A stretch of DNA of 64,000 nucleotides from assembly GCF_000146165.2 (NCBI RefSeq), contig NC_004347.2, positions 3,829,029 through 3,893,028 of the forward strand, written 5' to 3'. The notes below the pieces were generated by a model. It was given only the letters and a program-made list of their open reading frames with translations, had not been told where the DNA came from and made no database searches. Made by a program: the position numbers and the translations under genes. Below, piece after piece: positions 18,087 to 27,612 of the stretch. Numbering within the stretch: the first letter of the stretch is position 1; the number at the start of each line of letters is the position of its first letter. This DNA is from Shewanella oneidensis MR-1. GTDB lineage: Bacteria > Pseudomonadota > Gammaproteobacteria > Enterobacterales > Shewanellaceae.

Positions 18087-18112
18087 AAAAGTCGCTTCTG
18101 GGCGACTTTTGA
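18087..18112 (+). terminator. rho-independent terminator after pyrC
   Basis: Stem AAAAGTCGC / GCGACTTTT with loop TTCTGG, 64 bp after the pyrC stop, ending in a short T run. Confidence 0.85.
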
Positions 18113-18207
18113 TTATCACCACAATTTTTGCCATTCGCCGCCTGATGCGCGAGTATATCTCACAGAAAATCAAGCCCTAACGTATTATCTTTTTTAGGAG
18201 AAAAAGT

Positions 18208-19254
18208 ATGTACACAAGGATGTTATTAAACATTGTGTCTTCAAGCCTGATGATTGTCGCAACGTTTTCTTCCACAACGTTTGCGGCCGATGAACTCACA
18301 GGCGTTTGGCAGGGGCAACTGGGTAAAAGTAAGGTCAGAGTCTGCTTTAACCAATACGGCACTGGCAGTTATTACTATCAAAAATACCTCACTCCAATTC
18401 GACTCGAGCTGCAAGATGGCATCTGGAAAGAAGAAAACAACACCGGAAACTGGCAGTTTGATACCACAACGCCTCAAAAACTGAGCGGCCACTGGTTTAA
18501 AGACAGCGCCAGCAAGTCACTGCCAATTCAACTTGAGCGGCAAATCAGCTCCGATAATATTGTTGATTGTGGTGCCGATGCCTACAACCTACCACTCGAA
18601 ACGACACCTTCACTTAGCCGTGGAAAGTGGCAAAACTATCAAACCATTGAGTATCGTCCACTGACCTTTGGCACTGATATAGGTATCGAATTTAAAGGCC
18701 AACAAACTGGAATCGCTTCTATTAATCAATTCCTTGAACACAAACTAACCGATGAAGCCCAATTATCAGATACCTTTGAGACTCGCCGCCGAATGCTGGC
18801 ACAAATGGGCAGCTTTGTGGCTGACGAAACCTTTGCTGAACCGATTTTTATCAACCAACATTGGCTCAGTGTGCGCTTGTATCGCTGGGCGGCAGGTTAT
18901 GGTGCCAATGGGGTCAGCCAAGAGTTTGTCAGCTTCTCGCTTGCAGATGGAAAACCTTTCCATCCTTGGCAATGGTTTATCGAAAATGAACAGCCTCAAG
19001 CTCTGCCGGAGAGTATGAGTTATCCGTTACCACAAGCACTTAAGCAAAAGCTGTTTGCCGATATCACGCCAAACGCAGAATGCCCCACCTCCGACGGCTC
19101 TGGCTATTATCAGCTGACCCTTGAAGCAAATGGAATTAAATTTTGGGAAACTCCCCGTGGCGACGGCTGTGAGCAGGAGTTTATTTTAAGTCCGCAGGAA
19201 GCGATGCCCTTTGCCACTCAATGGGGTAAAACACAGCTTAAGTTATTGGAATAA
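18208..19254 (+). CDS. exported protein of unknown function, 348 aa
   Basis: A predicted secreted protein: residues 1-27 form a signal peptide ending TTFAA. The mature start DELTGVWQGQLGKSKVRVCF resembles small beta-rich lipocalin-like folds seen in many exported proteins, but I do not recognise a family. There are several Cys residues (VRVCF, VDCGAD, NAECP, GDGCEQ), which could form two disulfides. AGGAG precedes the ATG. It stands alone between pyrC and an NTF2-like gene. Confidence 0.75.
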   Translation: MYTRMLLNIVSSSLMIVATFSSTTFAADELTGVWQGQLGKSKVRVCFNQYGTGSYYYQKYLTPIRLELQDGIWKEENNTGNWQFDTTTPQKLSGHWFKDSASKSLPIQLERQISSDNIVDCGADAYNLPLETTPSLSRGKWQNYQTIEYRPLTFGTDIGIEFKGQQTGIASINQFLEHKLTDEAQLSDTFETRRRMLAQMGSFVADETFAEPIFINQHWLSVRLYRWAAGYGANGVSQEFVSFSLADGKPFHPWQWFIENEQPQALPESMSYPLPQALKQKLFADITPNAECPTSDGSGYYQLTLEANGIKFWETPRGDGCEQEFILSPQEAMPFATQWGKTQLKLLE

Positions 19255-19385
19255 ATTACGTATTACAAAAGTACGTTAGTGGGAAAGTAGGCTGTAATGG
19301 TGATAAATATAATGATACCAAAAGCGCTTTCCCACCCAACACAGCAACGCATTTCAAACTTACCCGTTTCAGTAAGGGATCATCT

Positions 19386-19748
19386 TTGAGCAATTTAACT
19401 GTAAACAGCGTGACGGCCGAAGCCTTAGTGCAAGCCCAGTTGGAAGCCTACAACCAACATGACCTTGCCAACTTTGTATCACAATTTAGTGAAGATATTT
19501 GCATCTATCGTCCACCCGCCACAGAGCCCGTTATTCAGGGTAAAGCTGCTTTTCGCTATTTCTATCAAAATGAACGCTTTAACTTGCCGCATTTACATGC
19601 CGAAATCCTCAACCGTATGGTCGTCGGCAATAAGGTCGTGGATCACGAACGGATCAGCGGCATACACGACGAGCCTTTTGAAGTGATGGTGGTATTTGAG
19701 GTGAGTGATGGGCTAATCCAAAATATGTGGAGTTTTGCGACTAGTTGA
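19386..19748 (+). CDS. NTF2-like / SnoaL-type protein, TTG start
   Basis: A 120-residue protein with the NTF2-like (SnoaL/steroid isomerase) pattern: a start helix ALVQAQLEAYNQHDLANFVS, FSEDICIYRPP, IQGKAAFRYFYQ and FEVMVVFEVSDGLIQNMW. Such proteins are small enzymes or binding proteins, often acting on hydrophobic ligands. I read the start as TTG because AAGGGA precedes it and the helix begins just after. A decayed copy of its 3' half lies at 20425-20545. Confidence 0.78.
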   Translation: MSNLTVNSVTAEALVQAQLEAYNQHDLANFVSQFSEDICIYRPPATEPVIQGKAAFRYFYQNERFNLPHLHAEILNRMVVGNKVVDHERISGIHDEPFEVMVVFEVSDGLIQNMWSFATS

Positions 19749-19944
19749 TGGGTTATCGGGCTTTACTTGATGCATGATTGAGCCGCTATAAAGCACTCCG
19801 CATCTTCCGAGTAAAGCCTTGCCTGAACAGCATCGTATCTCGATACGTCAACATGCCCGAGTAGAAAATGGCTAAAGACCCACTACACTTAACCATCTAA
19901 ATTCGCCATAAACAAGGCGCACTTCAATAGCAACGAGGGAACAC

Positions 19945-20391
19945 ATGAACGCTAAAATCATCTTCACAGCAAGTATTGCACTATTGCTATCCGCAAATAG
20001 CCACGCCATTAACGATGAGTATCGCAAGTTACTTGAGCGTTCAGGCTGTACCCAAGTATCCGAAATGCAAGGCTGCGATATCCACAAAACCAAAGAGGAA
20101 AATGCCAAAGCAATGGCTACACCCAAAGCCGCCGATGACGCTATAATTCCCAATGCCAAACAATGGCTTGCAACTGCCAGTTCAGGTGCAACGGTTGCCA
20201 AGATTCAAATCGATGATAAACATCAGGTTTGGGTTAACGGCAAACAGGTAAAATCAAGCCAAAGTGGTGGAGCAATCAAATTCAAAGACGGCATGGTAGA
20301 GTACACCATTTATCCCGATGCCAGCTCGAATAAAGACAGTGTGTGGATTGATAAAGATGCAGGATCACAAGGCCCGATTACCGCTAAGTAA
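19945..20391 (+). CDS. exported protein of unknown function, 148 aa
   Basis: Signal peptide residues 1-22 (ending NSHAI). The mature part has one Cys pair (SGCTQVSEMQGCDIH), a Lys/Ala-rich linker, and a C-terminal beta-rich segment containing IQIDDKHQVWVNGKQVKSS. No family recognised. A GAGGGAA ribosome site precedes the ATG. It lies between an NTF2-like gene and that gene's decayed copy. Confidence 0.7.
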   Translation: MNAKIIFTASIALLLSANSHAINDEYRKLLERSGCTQVSEMQGCDIHKTKEENAKAMATPKAADDAIIPNAKQWLATASSGATVAKIQIDDKHQVWVNGKQVKSSQSGGAIKFKDGMVEYTIYPDASSNKDSVWIDKDAGSQGPITAK

Positions 20392-20424
20392 CGAGTGGTA
20401 GCAGCCTACACTCGTCATCCCGCT

Positions 20425-20545
20425 ACCATAATAGTGGGTAAGCATTCCCTTGTAGAACATAAATGTTCGCCAGCATACGCGATGAGCCCTTTGATACCAT
20501 GGTCGTTTTGAAAGTATCGAATGGGCTCATTCAATCTATAAAGCG
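20425..20545 (+). pseudogene. decayed duplicate of the NTF2-like gene (3' part)
   Basis: Translation gives IVGKHSLVEH and then, after a one-base frameshift, RDEPFDTMVVLKVSNGLIQ, which match MVVGNKVVDH and HDEPFEVMVVFEVSDGLIQ of the intact gene at 19386-19748. The 5' half is missing and the copy runs into unrelated sequence. It is a relic of a tandem duplication or of a second paralogue. Confidence 0.75.
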
Positions 20546-20904
20546 TTTGCCACCCACAGAAGGGGTGGAAATGACTCTTCATATCCCTGAATCTCAAAGC
20601 GCCCTTTACAGCATGAGTCAATCACGGGCTTCTAACATTGACCTCTGATGCTTACACAGGCTGGTTAACCCAGTTAGGATTAGCTTTTCTAGAATGGTTA
20701 ATCAGCCAATGTTTATCAGAAAAGTGTTACACCTATCCCATATTTACTTTCGACGACTCATTTTAACGTGAAATCAACGGATTCTGTGAGGTGGATGACT
20801 GTCCCTTGGCCGCAAAATACCTTAGGGTTAGTCGTAATAGCCAAAAGGGTAACAGCCAAGCGCCCTTTTTCTTTAGCCACTTTGCCTAACAACAGGACTT
20901 GCTG
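20546..20904. other. intergenic stretch, nothing convincing
   Basis: About 360 bp between the NTF2-like relic and the DUF3144 gene. Open frames here are short and have no ribosome sites or family likeness. A promoter for the DUF3144 gene must lie in the last part but I cannot point to it. Confidence 0.5.
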
Positions 20905-21198
20905 ATGTCTAATAACGAAAACGCCTTTTACGCCCGCGCCACTGAGTTGATTAAGCTCGCTAACCAGCAAAACCAAAACACCGAAATCCAAACCGGTGAA
21001 GTCAGCGCTTCCTTTATGTGGGCCCTCGCCCGCTACAACGCATGGTTTGGCTCCACCAGCTTTGAAACCAAAGAACAAATGCAGGCCAAAAAGCAGGAAA
21101 TGATGGACTACTATATGGATCGCTATAAAGAGATGCTCGATGCCAATATGGAAGACTATATCGAGAACTTCGACCACTACCGCGCAACGCAAAAGTAA
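20905..21198 (+). CDS. DUF3144-type protein, 97 aa
   Basis: A small acidic helical protein. The pattern FYARATELIKLANQQNQ, then SASFMWALARYNAW and MMDYYMDRYKEML fits what I know as DUF3144, a gammaproteobacterial family of unknown function. I place the start at ATG 20905 (CAGGA 8 bp upstream), two codons inside the longest frame. It is a single-gene unit, ending at a hairpin. Confidence 0.85.
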   Translation: MSNNENAFYARATELIKLANQQNQNTEIQTGEVSASFMWALARYNAWFGSTSFETKEQMQAKKQEMMDYYMDRYKEMLDANMEDYIENFDHYRATQK

Positions 21199-21278
21199 TA
21201 GTTCCTCCACCATGGCATCCCAAAAGGTATGGTTGAAAAGATAAACCACGCCATACCACTCGCCTGAATCTGCAAATC

Positions 21279-21308
21279 AATAACCTCGCAATTTTGCGGG
21301 GTTATTTG
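21279..21308 (+). terminator. rho-independent terminator after the DUF3144 gene
   Basis: 11-bp stem AATAACCTCGC / GCGGGGTTATT (one G-U pair) with a 6-nt loop, followed by TGTATT. Confidence 0.75.
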
Positions 21309-21403
21309 TATTCATCCCAGCTCAATTCCATACTTTCTATTCAACAGTATTAATGGAAAACTAATCTCTCATGTCGGATGAGGCCTATCAAGGATAGCTA
21401 CGG

Positions 21404-22789
21404 ATGAATTATCGCTTTGCTCAATGCTTGTCATGCATACTGCTCATACTGTGCACGCTCCTATCGAGTTCAATCGGCGTTGCAGCCGAAAGACAAAAGT
21501 TGATCATTGCCAACTCAAAAGCATGGAAACCCTATTCCTACATCGACGAGCAAGGCAAGCCATCAGGCATATTAATCGACCTATGGATCGCTTACGGCCA
21601 AGCGAATAATGTTGATATCGAATTTCAGCTTATGGATTGGAATGACTCTCTGCTGGCTGTTAAGTCTGGAAAAGCGGATATCCATGCAGGGTTAATTCGC
21701 TCACCCGTAAGGTTAGAATATCTTGATTTTGATGAGCCTCTTCTAGAAATCGACACACAGCTTTACATGCACCAAACACTGCTTGGCGACAAATTACAAG
21801 ATCTACTCGCAGGACGATTGGATACTGCTGTCGGGGTGGTTAAGGGCGGATTTGAACAAGAATTTGCACAACGGCATTTTCCTCAGTTGTCTTTGATCGA
21901 GTACATTGATAATGACTTAATGATGCAAGCCGCAAAACGCGGTGAACTCGATGCCTTTATCGCAGATGCACAAGTCGGCAACTTTTATATTCTGGTAGCT
22001 AATGGCGCGAAAGAGTTTATGCCAGCACAATTTCTCTATTCAGAGCCTCTTCGTCCCGCCGTTCGAAAAGGCAATCAAGCATTACTAAGTCAAATCAATC
22101 AAGGTTTTAAAAAGCTTAACACGCAAGAAAAGAATCGAATTCTAAGTCGTTGGATCCATATTGAAACCGTTTATCCTCGCTATCTTATTCCTGCTTTGGC
22201 TGCTGGAATATTGAGTGCAGGATTATTTTATACCCTGCAATTACGTCGCACGGTAAGAATACGCACACGTCAGCTTGAAGATGCAAACCATAAATTGACC
22301 CTGCTCGCCCAGACAGATAGCTTAACGGGCATTCATAATCGCCATTACTTTTTTAACCAGTTAAGTGACACGCAAGATCTGGCTAGCAGCCTAACGTTAA
22401 TCGTATTTGATATTGATGATTTTAAGTCGATTAATGACACCTATGGACACAGTGCAGGGGATAATGCAATTTGCCTTATTACCACTTGTGTGCGTGAAGT
22501 CCTTGAGCCTGAGATGCAGTTTGCCAGAATTGGGGGTGAAGAATTTGCCATTTTAGCGCGAGACAAATCGGCACAAGCATCACAGCAACTGGCAAAACGT
22601 ATATGTCAGCAAATAGCACAAAAAAAACTCCCATTAGCTTCAAATACGCTGATTTCATTAACGGTAAGCCTTGGATGTGCCTTTTATCCTACGCCAGACA
22701 ATCCATTCACTCTTAATGCCGCAGATAGTTTGATGTATGAAGCAAAGCGTAAAGGGAAGAACCAAGCCGTTTTCAGAGAATTCTGCTAA
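21404..22789 (+). CDS. diguanylate cyclase with periplasmic solute-binding sensor
   Basis: A 461-residue protein that should make cyclic di-GMP in response to an extracellular ligand. Signal peptide (1-28), a family-3 solute-binding domain (about 30-255: IIANSKAWKPYSYIDEQGKP, with GLIRSPVRLEYLDF), a transmembrane helix (about 263-282), then a GGDEF domain: DSLTGIHNRHYF, FDIDDFKSINDTYGH and the active-site RIGGEEFAI near residue 375. No RxxD inhibitory site is seen five residues before GGEEF. Such fusions often sense amino acids; the ligand is unknown. Confidence 0.92.
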   Translation: MNYRFAQCLSCILLILCTLLSSSIGVAAERQKLIIANSKAWKPYSYIDEQGKPSGILIDLWIAYGQANNVDIEFQLMDWNDSLLAVKSGKADIHAGLIRSPVRLEYLDFDEPLLEIDTQLYMHQTLLGDKLQDLLAGRLDTAVGVVKGGFEQEFAQRHFPQLSLIEYIDNDLMMQAAKRGELDAFIADAQVGNFYILVANGAKEFMPAQFLYSEPLRPAVRKGNQALLSQINQGFKKLNTQEKNRILSRWIHIETVYPRYLIPALAAGILSAGLFYTLQLRRTVRIRTRQLEDANHKLTLLAQTDSLTGIHNRHYFFNQLSDTQDLASSLTLIVFDIDDFKSINDTYGHSAGDNAICLITTCVREVLEPEMQFARIGGEEFAILARDKSAQASQQLAKRICQQIAQKKLPLASNTLISLTVSLGCAFYPTPDNPFTLNAADSLMYEAKRKGKNQAVFREFC

Positions 22790-22817
22790 TGGATTGATTA
22801 GGTGTTCACACAAATTG

Positions 22818-23961
22818 TTAGTTTGTTCTTGTAAGTAAATGCAATGGCATATCATCATTTAAATAGGCCTCATCTGCCAAATAAAGCTTATTGGTGCGGA
22901 TCATCTTCCGAATCATCTCAACATAGGCGTGCCCACGCTCCGAATATCTGTCTAAGGTGCCAGCGAGTGCAGTCCCCGTAATCATTTGATTTGCATGCCT
23001 TGATTGGGCACGAAGCTGACGCATTTTGTAATAGGCGCTATGGGTATTTAAATTCAATAAGTATCCTTCAACGGAGGCTAAGGGAGTCTCGAATCGCGCA
23101 AGTCCGTAGCGCCCCATCCCTTGACGCTTCTGCTTAGGCTCCATACCATTACCATTAAAATCCCACTGACCAAACAAGGCATTACCTTCAAGCGTAAAGC
23201 GCGATGTTCCCCAACCACTCTCCTTTGCCGCTTGAGCCAGCACTAACGAAGGAGGCAAAATATCGACCCGTTCAAGCAAGGCTTGTCTATGGGATGCTAA
23301 TAACGGCTGTGTTGGATTGCTGATGACCTTGTACTTAACAGCTAAAGCAATCAACTCTGCGTCATCTAGGGGGGCAGACATCACCTGTTGCCGTTCTTGT
23401 AACACTTTCTCATTAGCTAATAACACTAAGGGGGTCATCAATCTAAAAAATACCATTTTCTTTTGTTTTACAGGAAGTTGGTCTGATACCGACCGCCATC
23501 CCTCACCTACGGCATCAAAGGTTATTCTGGGTACCGATTTATTCCCTCCATGAAAATTTTCAGGGGTGTAATTAAGAGATTCAAAAAAGAGCATCAGTTC
23601 ATCAATTGAATTAATACTCACATTGACAGGTTTAAGCTCTGCAGGCTGTAAAGATTGCTGCTCAGGCGCCGATTGAAATCCAACACCATCCCCCCCTGTG
23701 AGAATCGACAATTCCTTGAGCATTCACTTGCATATGTGAAGGCTGAATTAAAGAAGATAATCCCATAATAGGCAGCATTGTTGCCTGGCAATTAGCCAAG
23801 GGATAGCAAGCAGTATCAGAGTGAATTGCAAAGCCACTAGTGAATATCTTATTTAGTTTAAGATTGTTGCTGCTAAAGTCGGTTGCCGACAGTTGAGGCG
23901 ACAATATAGACAATACCATCGACATGAGCATTGCTAAGGGCAGTTTACACTTTATCAACAT
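22818..23961 (-). pseudogene. Bax-type glucosaminidase, frameshifted at a run of seven G
   Basis: Two overlapping frames together make one protein. The first (start 23961, MLIKCKLPLAMLMSMVLS, a signal peptide ending QLSAT) runs to the G7 tract at 23690-23696. The second carries the enzyme domain: LVLAQAAKESGWGTSRF (catalytic Glu), ALFGQWDFNGNGM and GYLLNLNTHSAYYKMR, as in Bax/FlgJ-type N-acetylglucosaminidases that cut peptidoglycan. One G fewer would join them into about 380 residues. As it stands the second frame has only an internal Met start with no export signal. Could be a mutation, a phase-variable tract or a sequencing error. Confidence 0.8.
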
Positions 23962-24066
23962 GGAATCTCTCTGGAGTAAAACAATCGCAATCCGACTAGC
24001 CAAAACACAAGGGGCGAAAGGTAACAAGAAAAACCTGACAATTTGCTTAATAGATAGACAGTTTAT

Positions 24067-24085
24067 CTAGGGCATGTTGACGTTT
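24067..24085. repeat. solo copy of the MITE-type terminal repeat
   Basis: CTAGGGCATGTTGACGTTT resembles the terminal repeat of the MITE-like element at 46719-46848 (TAGGGTGTGTTGACGTTT). No second end is found nearby. Confidence 0.45.
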
Positions 24086-24197
24086 TGAGTGTGCAAACGC
24101 ACTTTACTGGCTCTTGATAAAAAAGAGATGAGTTTAAACCTAACTAACCGCTGGGTTTTATCCAGCCACGACCAAGAATAAGACATCAGAAACTCAA

Positions 24198-24227
24198 AGA
24201 GGGGCAAATAATCCTATTTGCCCCTCT
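24198..24227 (-). terminator. hairpin terminator
   Basis: Perfect 13-bp stem (AGAGGGGCAAATA / TATTTGCCCCTCT) with loop ATCC; on the minus strand TTTGAG follows. It lies 70 bp downstream of the small gene ending at 24297. Confidence 0.8.
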
Positions 24228-24296
24228 GATGCTGTGGCACAGTGACTAAACCGTTTGTTACTTATGCGCAGCAAGAACAAACGCAGTAAATCGCCA

Positions 24297-24521
24297 TTAT
24301 TGAGTACATGTCTTTGTTGCTTGGCAATCTGCAGCTGCCTGCTGTTTAAGTTGCTGAGCATATTGCTCCGCCGCCGCTTTTGCCTTTCGCGCTTCCACCT
24401 TATGCTGCACATCCTCAGCTAAAGCCTTATCAAAGGTCTTCATGCCAAAATACTCGGAAGCATCCTGATAAATAAACCAAGCGCCAAAGGCAACCAGACC
24501 ATAGGTCAGTAGACGTAACAT
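24297..24521 (-). CDS. small membrane-anchored protein, 74 aa
   Basis: A 74-residue protein with an N-terminal hydrophobic helix (LLTYGLVAFGAWFIY) and an Ala/Lys/Gln-rich helical tail that looks like a short coiled coil, ending with two Cys (ADCQATKTCTQ). No family recognised. The hairpin at 24198-24227 fits as its terminator, which supports it being a transcribed gene. It is probably a periplasm-facing anchored helix. Confidence 0.55.
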   Translation of the reverse strand: MLRLLTYGLVAFGAWFIYQDASEYFGMKTFDKALAEDVQHKVEARKAKAAAEQYAQQLKQQAAADCQATKTCTQ

Positions 24522-25401
24522 GGTATTTAAACCTCAAAAATGGTATCGACTTCTGCAATATAGCTGAGGTTTTTGATAAATAAAACTGTCAAATTAATGA
24601 CCAAAAACAGTCAAATAAACACCATTAATCAATAGGATATAAAAAAGTAAACACCTTAAATTACATGGTTTTAGCTATTTAAGATAAAAGTTGGCACTAA
24701 GCTGTCAAAATTAACAATTTATCAAGAAGAATGATCGATTATTTGACAAGAGCCCTTAGGTGACAAAAAACCACAACTCACTTAACTAACGTCAGAAAAT
24801 CGGCGATAAAATAATCAATTCATATTTTTGACATAACAAGCTAGCCGCGGCGATAGCCATTAGCCTTAACTTCCGTTTCAGCCTCAGTGCCTACCGTCAA
24901 AATGTGAAATATGAGGGCTTTATCATGCTGTCTTTGGGATATTCATTTTCTACGATTGCTCAAAAAACAGGAAAAGTGGCTATACATGGCATTTATGCCT
25001 AGGGCGTGTTGATATTTCGAGATTAAATTTTGTTCGTTCTGGCAAGCTCGTGCTCGCGAAACGAGGAATAACGCGAAGTTATTCTACTCAAAGGCTTAAC
25101 AAGCATCCGTCCCAAAAAGATCGACTGATTAAAGCTTGCTCACTCGCGTAATTGACTAACCTAATATTCTGAAAACAGTTTTTTGAATTTTTTAGTTTGT
25201 TAATTTATCGTTTTTTAGCCTTAAGACGCGTGCTAATGAATCTTCTTAAAAAACAACTGCAACGACCTTTAACATCAAAATATGCTTATATTTCAATCGG
25301 TCCATCATCTTGAACATAACAATTTACTCACAGTCCCCTTGTTTGTTCCACAAAGTGAGGATTGCTAACATTCCCGCACCGCCCCTTTTTAAAACATCAA
25401 T
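24522..25401. other. 880-bp AT-rich intergenic region
   Basis: No open frame here has a believable start and composition. It contains a copy of the MITE-type end (24999-25017), which continues into CGAGATTAAATTTTGTTCG and an imperfect hairpin AATAACGCGAAGTTATT (25067-25083). The rest is A/T-rich with several TTGACA-like hexamers. I could not identify an RNA gene. Confidence 0.5.
24999..25017. repeat. solo copy of the MITE-type terminal repeat
   Basis: CTAGGGCGTGTTGATATTT matches the consensus end of the element at 46719-46848 in most positions. The following about 80 bp look like part of a longer interspersed repeat, but no right end was found. Confidence 0.45.
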
Positions 25402-26187
25402 ATGCAAAATCCCCAACAAGTGTCAGCCAGCAAAACACTTTCCCCTATTTTGGTTCAAGGAGCGATGGACATTGAAGTTGAGACCTTAATTGCCGCCCTT
25501 GGCAAGGTCACTGTCAACACATTTGGATCATGGACGTTCTGGGAGGGTGAACTGAGTGGCCACCCTGTCGTGGTCTCCCGTACTGAAATAGGCTTAGCAA
25601 ACGCGGCGGCAGCGACCACACTGGCCATTGCCCACTATCGACCCAAGCTAATCATCAATCAGGGCACCGCTGGCGGCCATGATCCTAAGCTGTATCGCGG
25701 TGATATCGTCATCGGTGAAACCAGTTTTAATATGGGTTCATATCTCACCAAGTTAACCCCAAAGGGTCAGGGGATTCATCCTACCCAATGGCAAAACTTC
25801 GATATGACCATGTACCTGCGTGAAAACGGCGAGGTGGTCAAGCATAACCACTTTAAAGCTGATCCAGCCTTAGTGGAGGTGGCATTATCCCAAGCACATC
25901 ACTACACCAAGGGAAATGTAGTGAAGGGAATAATAGGTACTGGTGATGAATGGAATCGCGAGCTTGACCGTATCAATTGGTTACACCACACCTTTGGCAC
26001 CGCAGTCGAAGAAATGGAAACGTCCGCGGCGGCGTTAGTGGCAGAGGCTTACAAACTCCCCTTTGTCAGCATTCGCATATTGTCAAATACCGATCAACAC
26101 GACCAGGACTGTGACCCGCAGACCGCAGTGGATTGCCAGCAATTTGTACTGAACATCATACAGCAACTGATCAACACCACTAAATGA
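25402..26187 (+). CDS. MTA/SAH-nucleosidase-family protein
   Basis: A 261-residue PF01048-type phosphorylase-fold protein. [14 protein letters not shown] aligns with the E. coli MtnN start, placing Glu25 at catalytic Glu12; the ribose-binding Met-Glu pair is in [12 protein letters not shown]. The catalytic Asp197 of MtnN falls on Asn229 here (RILSNTDQ for RAISDVAD). Asn at this place is seen in 6-oxopurine-type phosphorylases, so the base preference may differ from adenine. A nucleoside transporter gene (nupC type) follows 117 bp downstream on the same strand, consistent with nucleoside salvage. The enzyme class is fairly sure; the substrate is not. Confidence 0.8.
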   Translation: MQNPQQVSASKTLSPILVQGAMDIEVETLIAALGKVTVNTFGSWTFWEGELSGHPVVVSRTEIGLANAAAATTLAIAHYRPKLIINQGTAGGHDPKLYRGDIVIGETSFNMGSYLTKLTPKGQGIHPTQWQNFDMTMYLRENGEVVKHNHFKADPALVEVALSQAHHYTKGNVVKGIIGTGDEWNRELDRINWLHHTFGTAVEEMETSAAALVAEAYKLPFVSIRILSNTDQHDQDCDPQTAVDCQQFVLNIIQQLINTTK

Positions 26188-26304
26188 GTGACTAGGGCGG
26201 GATAAAGCCAACGCTAGCTTATCGCCCATCCACAGTGAGCTTGGCCAGCACTTTTGCACTGCCAAGCCTGCGTTTGTTTCGCTATTCCAATGTAGATTAA
26301 ATCC

Positions 26305-27573
26305 ATGCAAATCTTAGTTAGCCTCTTAGGCATCATCACCTTACTTGCTGTGGCATACCTTGCCTCTGAAAACCGTAGAGCCATTAACTACCGCACTGTC
26401 GGCCTCGCCTTTTTACTACAATTGGCCCTAGGGGCATTTGTAATGTACTCCGCGCTGGGACAATCGATGATATTCTCGATGGCTGCTGCCGTCTCCAACG
26501 TCATCAGCTACAGCAATGACGGCATGTCTTTTATGTTTGGCGGCCTTGTCAGTGATAAAATGTATGAGCTATTTGGCGCAGGCGGTTTTGTCATCGCTTT
26601 TAAAGTGCTGCCAATTATTGTGTTTTTCTCAGCATTGTCGGCGGTGCTCTATTATCTGGGAATAATGCAACTGGTGGTCAAAGCCGTTGGCGGGGCGCTG
26701 CAAAAACTGCTCAACACCAGTAAGGCAGAATCCATGTCGGCCAGTGCCAACATCTTTTTAGGGGTAACAGAAGCGCCACTACTCATTAAACCTTATATGC
26801 CGCGTATGACTCGCTCAGAGTTATTTGCAGTAATGTGCGGCGGTTTAGCCTCAATCGCGGGCACTATGCTCGCGGGCTATGCTCAACTAGGCATAAAGAT
26901 GGAGTACCTGCTCGCGGCCTCGTTTATGGCAGCTCCCGGCGGCCTTCTGTTTGCTAAGCTTTTGATCCCACAAACAGAAACAATCAACGATGCGCATCTA
27001 CAGCTCACAGAGGAAAATCAACCTCGCAATCTACTTGATGCCGCCACCACAGGCACCATGAGCGGACTTTCCCTCGCCCTCGCGGTAGGCGCAATGTTGT
27101 TTTCATTTATCAGTTTAGTTGCCTTATTCAATGGGATGCTCGGTGGTATTGGCGCTTGGTTTGGCCTCGAGGGTCTCACTTTGCAACAGATCCTCGGCTA
27201 CCTGTTTGCACCACTGGCTTGGTTAATGGGCATTTCTTGGAATGAAGCCATGCTGGCGGGCTCTTTTATTGGCCAAAAGATTGTGATCAATGAATTTTTT
27301 GCCTACATCAACTTAGCACCTTACCTGTCAGGTGACGCCCTAGTCGCAACCACAGGGCAACCAATGTCTGAGCGTACTCAAGTGATCTTATCTTTTGCGC
27401 TGTGTGGTTTTGCCAATATAGGTACTGTGGCTATCGCAATTGCTGGGATCGGTGGCCTAGTGCCAGAGCGCCGCGCTGAAATCGCCTCACTTGGCCTAAA
27501 GGCCTTGGCGGCGGGGATTTTATCTAATCTTATGGCGGCGACTATCGCGGGATTATTTATGAGCTTAAGCTAA
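26305..27573 (+). CDS. nupC: NupC-family concentrative nucleoside transporter
   Basis: A 422-residue multi-span inner membrane protein. CNT-family landmarks are the N-terminal RRAINYRTVGLAFLLQLALG region, SMSASANIFLGVTEAPLLIKPY, the Gly-rich helix GGLASIAGTMLAGYA, and MAGSFIGQ-like LAGSFIGQKIVINEFFAY with CGFANIGTVAIAIAGIGGL. It imports nucleosides driven by Na+ or H+. It follows a nucleosidase-like gene on the same strand, which suggests nucleoside uptake and cleavage as a unit. A strong hairpin follows. Confidence 0.93.
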   Translation: MQILVSLLGIITLLAVAYLASENRRAINYRTVGLAFLLQLALGAFVMYSALGQSMIFSMAAAVSNVISYSNDGMSFMFGGLVSDKMYELFGAGGFVIAFKVLPIIVFFSALSAVLYYLGIMQLVVKAVGGALQKLLNTSKAESMSASANIFLGVTEAPLLIKPYMPRMTRSELFAVMCGGLASIAGTMLAGYAQLGIKMEYLLAASFMAAPGGLLFAKLLIPQTETINDAHLQLTEENQPRNLLDAATTGTMSGLSLALAVGAMLFSFISLVALFNGMLGGIGAWFGLEGLTLQQILGYLFAPLAWLMGISWNEAMLAGSFIGQKIVINEFFAYINLAPYLSGDALVATTGQPMSERTQVILSFALCGFANIGTVAIAIAGIGGLVPERRAEIASLGLKALAAGILSNLMAATIAGLFMSLS

Positions 27574-27580
27574 CGCAGCC

Positions 27581-27612
27581 ATCAATGCGGCGGCCCTAGC
27601 TGCCGCATTGAT
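27581..27612 (+). terminator. hairpin after nupC, possible terminator
   Basis: Perfect 11-bp stem (ATCAATGCGGC / GCCGCATTGAT) with a 10-nt loop, 8 bp after the nupC stop. There is no T run after it, so termination is plausible but not certain. Confidence 0.55.
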
